Shown in pieces: positions 6,782 to 9,376 of a stretch of DNA of 9,376 nucleotides; position 1 is the stretch's first letter, and each line of letters begins with the position of its first letter. The DNA comes from Armatimonadota bacterium (lineage in GTDB: Bacteria; Armatimonadota; Fimbriimonadia; Fimbriimonadales; Fimbriimonadaceae). Position numbers and translations under genes: made by a program. A model generated the notes under the pieces. It did not search any database, was not told the origin of the DNA, and worked only from the letters and a program-made list of their open reading frames with translations. Where the stretch lies: contig JAEYWW010000369.1 of the NCBI GenBank assembly GCA_023428805.1, positions 1 through 9,376 of the forward strand, given 5' to 3'.

Positions 6782-7795
6782 TTACCTGATCAAAAGATCA
6801 TTCATCATGATTTCCTCTATCGGCTCAAAGTATGTTGATGCGCTCTCGGGAAGAGCCGAGACGAGCCAGCTTGGGGGCTCTTCCCAAGGCTCCAGAACTC
6901 GGGGATGGATATACGATCGGCGGCAGACAGCCGGAGTGTTGCCCAGGAGGGCTGCCACATCCTTGACCAAGGTCGGCATGAGTCTGGGATGAAACTCTTC
7001 CACACCGCGCATCCGCCGGATGCACTCCCGGGTCGCCGCCCAGGTCCGAAAGTGCTTGGCGGTGAAATCTGTACCTGTGACTGTTCGCAGGTAGTCGTTG
7101 ACGTCGCCTGATGTGACCGGGCGTGGCTCCCCCTGCTCATCAAGATATTGAAAGAGCGCCTGCCCCGGCAGGTCTTGGCATTGGCGCACAATCCGAACGG
7201 CCCGCCGATCCCGTGCGAGAATCACGTGCTCCTTGCCACTCTTGCCTCGGAATTGAAACCGCAGCGAAGAGGAGCTGGCTTCCACGTGATCTGATCGGAG
7301 CGTTGTCAGACCGTAGCTGTCGTTGGCTGCAGCGTATTGCTGGTTTCCAATGCGGATCAAAGTCTCCTCCAAAAGGCGAACCAAAACCGCCAGCACCCTG
7401 TCGCGCGAAAGTTGGGTTCGTCGAAGATCGGCATCCACCTGCTCCCGCAAAGTGGGAAGGATCTCTCCAAAGTCCCGCATTGATTCAAATTTGACCTGCT
7501 CCCGGTGTGAGCGGTATTCAGGATGATAAATCGCCTGCCGCCGTCCTTTTGCATCACGGCCAACTGCCTGAAGATGACCGTGTGCAGAGCGGCAGATCCA
7601 GACATCCTGCCATGCCGGAGGAATCACAAGAGAACGGATGCGGGAGAGTGCACGCGCATCGGACACGCGCTCGCCGCGGCTGTCGAAATAGGCGAACCCG
7701 CGCCCCTTCCTCAGCCGAATGATCCCTGGCTCATTCGCTGAGGAATACCTTAAGCCAATCTCTTCAATCTCGTCCTGCGATGCAGGCTGACTCAC
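6782..7795 (-). CDS. DNA topoisomerase IB (bacterial, poxvirus-like)
   Basis: A 337-residue enzyme that relaxes supercoils by a transient 3'-phosphotyrosyl nick. An N-terminal DNA-clamp domain (about 20-105) contains GFAYFDSRGERV and IPPAWQDVWIC. The catalytic domain has RLLEETLIRIGN with R148, FRGKSGK with K185, KHFRTWAAT with R250, LGNTPAV with N286, and CRRSYIHP with the nucleophile Y295. The Asn in place of the His of poxviral and eukaryotic enzymes is normal for bacterial TopIB, as in the Deinococcus enzyme. All five catalytic residues are present, so it should be active. The start is GTG 7795, since an in-frame TAG immediately precedes it. It is first in a probable two-gene operon with the DinB-fold gene. 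Confidence 0.93.
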   Translation of the reverse strand: MSQPASQDEIEEIGLRYSSANEPGIIRLRKGRGFAYFDSRGERVSDARALSRIRSLVIPPAWQDVWICRSAHGHLQAVGRDAKGRRQAIYHPEYRSHREQVKFESMRDFGEILPTLREQVDADLRRTQLSRDRVLAVLVRLLEETLIRIGNQQYAAANDSYGLTTLRSDHVEASSSSLRFQFRGKSGKEHVILARDRRAVRIVRQCQDLPGQALFQYLDEQGEPRPVTSGDVNDYLRTVTGTDFTAKHFRTWAATRECIRRMRGVEEFHPRLMPTLVKDVAALLGNTPAVCRRSYIHPRVLEPWEEPPSWLVSALPESASTYFEPIEEIMMNDLLIR

Positions 7796-8001
7796 CTATG
7801 TTCAATCGCCGCAAATGCGGAAAGATTGCCCTCCCGAGAGCATCTCAGGAAATATTCGTTGAGAAAGCTGCTGTGAACAAGACCGACGATCATCCACCCA
7901 AGTGGAATAATCTTCCAAACCTGAAACGTTGACGTGGGATTATTTTCAAGAACTGGCGTATATTAAAAGTGTCAGGGCAATGACCCACAAGGAAAAAGCC
8001 A

Positions 8002-8079
8002 ATGGACGCAATTCACAACGTGCACGTCACGGAATTGGAATCCCACTCCGTGCGGGAGGCTCTTAAGAACGATGTCTGA
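8002..8079 (+). CDS. possible 25-residue small protein
   Basis: A short frame, ATG 8002 to TGA 8077-8079, encodes about MDAIHNVHVTELES plus HSVREALKNDV. AAGGA at 7989-7993 lies 8 nt before the ATG, a good Shine-Dalgarno spacing on a strand with no other gene nearby. A TATATT hexamer lies about 40 bp upstream and a strong hairpin follows 28 bp after the stop, so it has the layout of a tiny transcription unit. The protein has no membrane segment and matches nothing I recognise. A chance ORF is quite possible at this length. Confidence 0.35.
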   Translation: MDAIHNVHVTELESHSVREALKNDV

Positions 8080-8106
8080 AGGAGCTGATCCGCCGTACTA
8101 GGTGGA

Positions 8107-8134
8107 GAAGGTCGCGACTCCGGTCGCGGCCTTC
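8107..8134. terminator. 12-bp stem with UCCG tetraloop
   Basis: Residues 8107-8118 pair with 8123-8134 along 12 bp, with one G-U, closed by C-G over a UCCG loop, a member of the unusually stable UNCG tetraloops. It lies 1 bp beyond the stop codon of the leftward TfoX gene and 28 bp past the small ORF on the plus strand, so it could end both transcripts. No clean U-tract follows on either side. It could instead be one copy of a dispersed palindromic repeat. Confidence 0.5.
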
Positions 8135-8135
8135 G

Positions 8136-8468
8136 TTACTTCTGACCCCTTGGTTTCTTGGGTTTTGGTTCGGGCAGATCATCCGTTGCGCCTTGAATCA
8201 AATTTTTCAACCATTGAGCATCATCCCACCTCTCTTTGGGAACGCAGATGTGCAGTTTGGCTCCTGGATAGGGAGGGGCATCATGCGACTCATCAAGAAT
8301 TGCTCGAGAAGACGGTGTGACCTTCACGAAGAGCTGATCATCCGCCAACAATGCGGGCAACTTTGTCCCGCAGTAGATCGCATACTCCCCGAACATCTTC
8401 TGCGCCCGGACATCCAGCCCTTCCAGCAGGTCCATCAGCCGCAGCATTGTTTCCTGACTCGTCGCCAT
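8136..8468 (-). CDS. TfoX N-terminal-domain protein
   Basis: A 110-residue protein made almost entirely of a TfoX/Sxy N-terminal domain. It shows the characteristic KMFGEYAIYC block (24-33), followed by LADDQLFVKV (41-50), then a proline/lysine-rich tail (PEPKPKKPRGQK, 99-110). The C-terminal TfoX domain of the full-length competence regulators Sxy/TfoX is absent, as in many small stand-alone family members whose role is unknown. A competence role should therefore not be assumed. GGGA just upstream of ATG 8468 may be the ribosome-binding site. It is divergent from the surface-carbohydrate gene, 76 bp apart, and its 3' end abuts the hairpin at 8107-8134. Confidence 0.8.
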   Translation of the reverse strand: MATSQETMLRLMDLLEGLDVRAQKMFGEYAIYCGTKLPALLADDQLFVKVTPSSRAILDESHDAPPYPGAKLHICVPKERWDDAQWLKNLIQGATDDLPEPKPKKPRGQK

Positions 8469-8544
8469 ATTCCCACGACTTTACCGTCGGTTCATCCCAT
8501 GCTGATGCCCCATCTTATGTCAAAATCACCAGCCGTAGCCGCTT

Positions 8545-9376
8545 ATGTCCTCCCGCGACGTTGATGTTGTTGTCTATGTCGAACACGCCGTTCGCGAACT
8601 GGATGTAGCCTGCATTCTGCGGCACGTCATGCGTGAGCGGCACGGGATGCGGCTTGAAATCTGCCCGCTTCGTTTCCGCGAGTACGCCAATCTGACGAAA
8701 TGGAACCCCAAGGCGGTTGCGGTGAGCGGCTTCTTCAACGAGGATGCGGGAACTCGCCGATGGCGCTATTACTGGCCGAACGCGGTGTTCTGCAATCTCG
8801 CCTACGAGCAGGTCTTTCAGAACATCAATTCCCCCTTCAAACGGCCAAGAACTGAGTTCGGGTTGCGGCGCCTGCAATACAGCGCGTGGGGGCAGTTCTT
8901 TGTGGATTATCTGGTGGGTCATGGCGTCCCCCTTGAGCACATTCACATCAACGGGAACCCAACCTACTCGCTCTACCGCGACCCCTATCGCCAGCGCTTC
9001 GAAGGACGCGAGGAGATGGCCAAGCAACTCGGCCTTGATCCCGCCAAGCGGTGGGTGTTCTTCCCAGAAAACTATCACGCCGCATTCTTTGGACCAAAGC
9101 GTATCGCCGAGTACGTCACCTTGGGTGTTCCCGAAGAAGAAGCGCTCGCCTTCCGCGAATTTGGCAATCAATCCCTCACCCGATTCTGCGAGTGGCTGCG
9201 TGACATCCCCGCCGACACCGAGGTGATCCTGCGGCCGCGGCCGGCCACTCCGATGGAGAGATTTATGGAGAAGGCGCTGCCCGCGCTCGGTGGGTCAGTC
9301 CCCAAAAATCTCCACATCACCAAGGAGAGCACCGTGCGCGAGTGGGTTCTCAATGCCGATGCGGTGGGCTCTTCCT
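8545..9376 (+). CDS. surface carbohydrate biosynthesis protein (3'-truncated by window end)
   Basis: An open frame runs from ATG 8545 to the end of the window (277 codons) without a stop. ATG 8545 is the first start after an in-frame TAG at 8536-8538, although no clear Shine-Dalgarno precedes it. The product resembles the surface-carbohydrate biosynthesis family, which looks like a GT-B-type glycosyltransferase. Supporting motifs are VEHAVRELDVACIL (12-25), NLAYEQVFQNIN (84-95), HINGNPTYSLYR (134-145), VILRPRPATP (227-236) and a terminal EWVLNADAVGSS that fits the start of a donor-binding region. It probably acts in the cytoplasm on capsule, O-antigen or exopolysaccharide precursors and may open a larger cluster to the right. 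The opposite strand is also open here but shows no family motifs. Confidence 0.7.
   Translation, partial: MSSRDVDVVVYVEHAVRELDVACILRHVMRERHGMRLEICPLRFREYANLTKWNPKAVAVSGFFNEDAGTRRWRYYWPNAVFCNLAYEQVFQNINSPFKRPRTEFGLRRLQYSAWGQFFVDYLVGHGVPLEHIHINGNPTYSLYRDPYRQRFEGREEMAKQLGLDPAKRWVFFPENYHAAFFGPKRIAEYVTLGVPEEEALAFREFGNQSLTRFCEWLRDIPADTEVILRPRPATPMERFMEKALPALGGSVPKNLHITKESTVREWVLNADAVGSS

Larger units (their letters stand above)
7796..8135. other. intergenic region with a possible small gene and a hairpin
   Basis: This 340-bp gap separates topoisomerase IB from the TfoX-domain gene, both read leftward. It contains AATAATC/GATTATT arms (about 7905-7911 and 7938-7944), an AT-rich TATATT at 7959-7964, a 25-codon ORF and a very stable hairpin at 8107-8134. 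TTGACG at 7929-7934 is 24 bp from TATATT, too far for a normal sigma-70 pair, so no promoter is called. Confidence 0.6.

Noticed and set aside
8518..8523. Perfect TTGACA on the minus strand upstream of the TfoX gene
   Set aside because: No acceptable -10 hexamer lies 16-18 bp downstream, so a promoter call is not supported.
8515..9171. 218-codon minus-strand open frame
   Set aside because: Antisense to the surface-carbohydrate gene, whose plus-strand product has recognisable motifs; the minus-strand product has none.

Overview
The window looks like part of the chromosome of a free-living, moderately GC-rich, Gram-negative environmental bacterium. A GH127 arabinofuranosidase with a C-terminal discoidin-like domain, a bacterial topoisomerase IB, a DinB-fold protein and a surface-carbohydrate protein would fit Verrucomicrobiota, Acidobacteriota or Armatimonadota soil or plant-litter bacteria. 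The sequence alone does not decide the phylum. No insertion sequence, tRNA, rRNA, CRISPR array or phage gene was seen.

Layout: (1) Positions 1-636 hold no convincing gene. They contain several inverted repeats, including a 19-bp imperfect pair at 107-125/235-253 and a short palindrome just past the regulator's stop codon. (2) A ROK-family sugar-responsive repressor (637-1815, minus strand) faces away from a three-gene plus-strand operon (1893-6296). The operon encodes an L-fucose/L-arabinose isomerase-like enzyme, a GH127 glycoside hydrolase and a chloramphenicol-phosphotransferase-like P-loop kinase. The gaps between the operon genes are 6 nt and 0 nt, so the three are probably co-transcribed and perhaps translationally coupled. 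(3) A minus-strand pair, topoisomerase IB (6782-7795) followed by a DinB-fold protein (6293-6772), runs toward the operon. The DinB and kinase genes share 4 bp at their stop codons. (4) A 340-bp gap (7796-8135) holds a possible 25-residue small gene with a good ribosome-binding site and a very stable hairpin. (5) A TfoX N-terminal-domain protein (minus) is divergent from the start of a surface-carbohydrate biosynthesis gene (plus), which runs off the right edge at 9376.

How the genes may work together: GH127 enzymes release beta-L-arabinofuranose. The isomerase-like enzyme could convert the released aldose to its ketose. The ROK protein probably represses the operon from the 71-77 bp divergent intergenic region, where an almost perfect 12-bp palindrome lies beside a -10-like hexamer. 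The P-loop phosphotransferase occupies the place where a pentulokinase would be expected, so a role as a non-canonical sugar kinase is a testable idea, but it is inference. Everything to the right of 6296 appears to be unrelated housekeeping or accessory genes.
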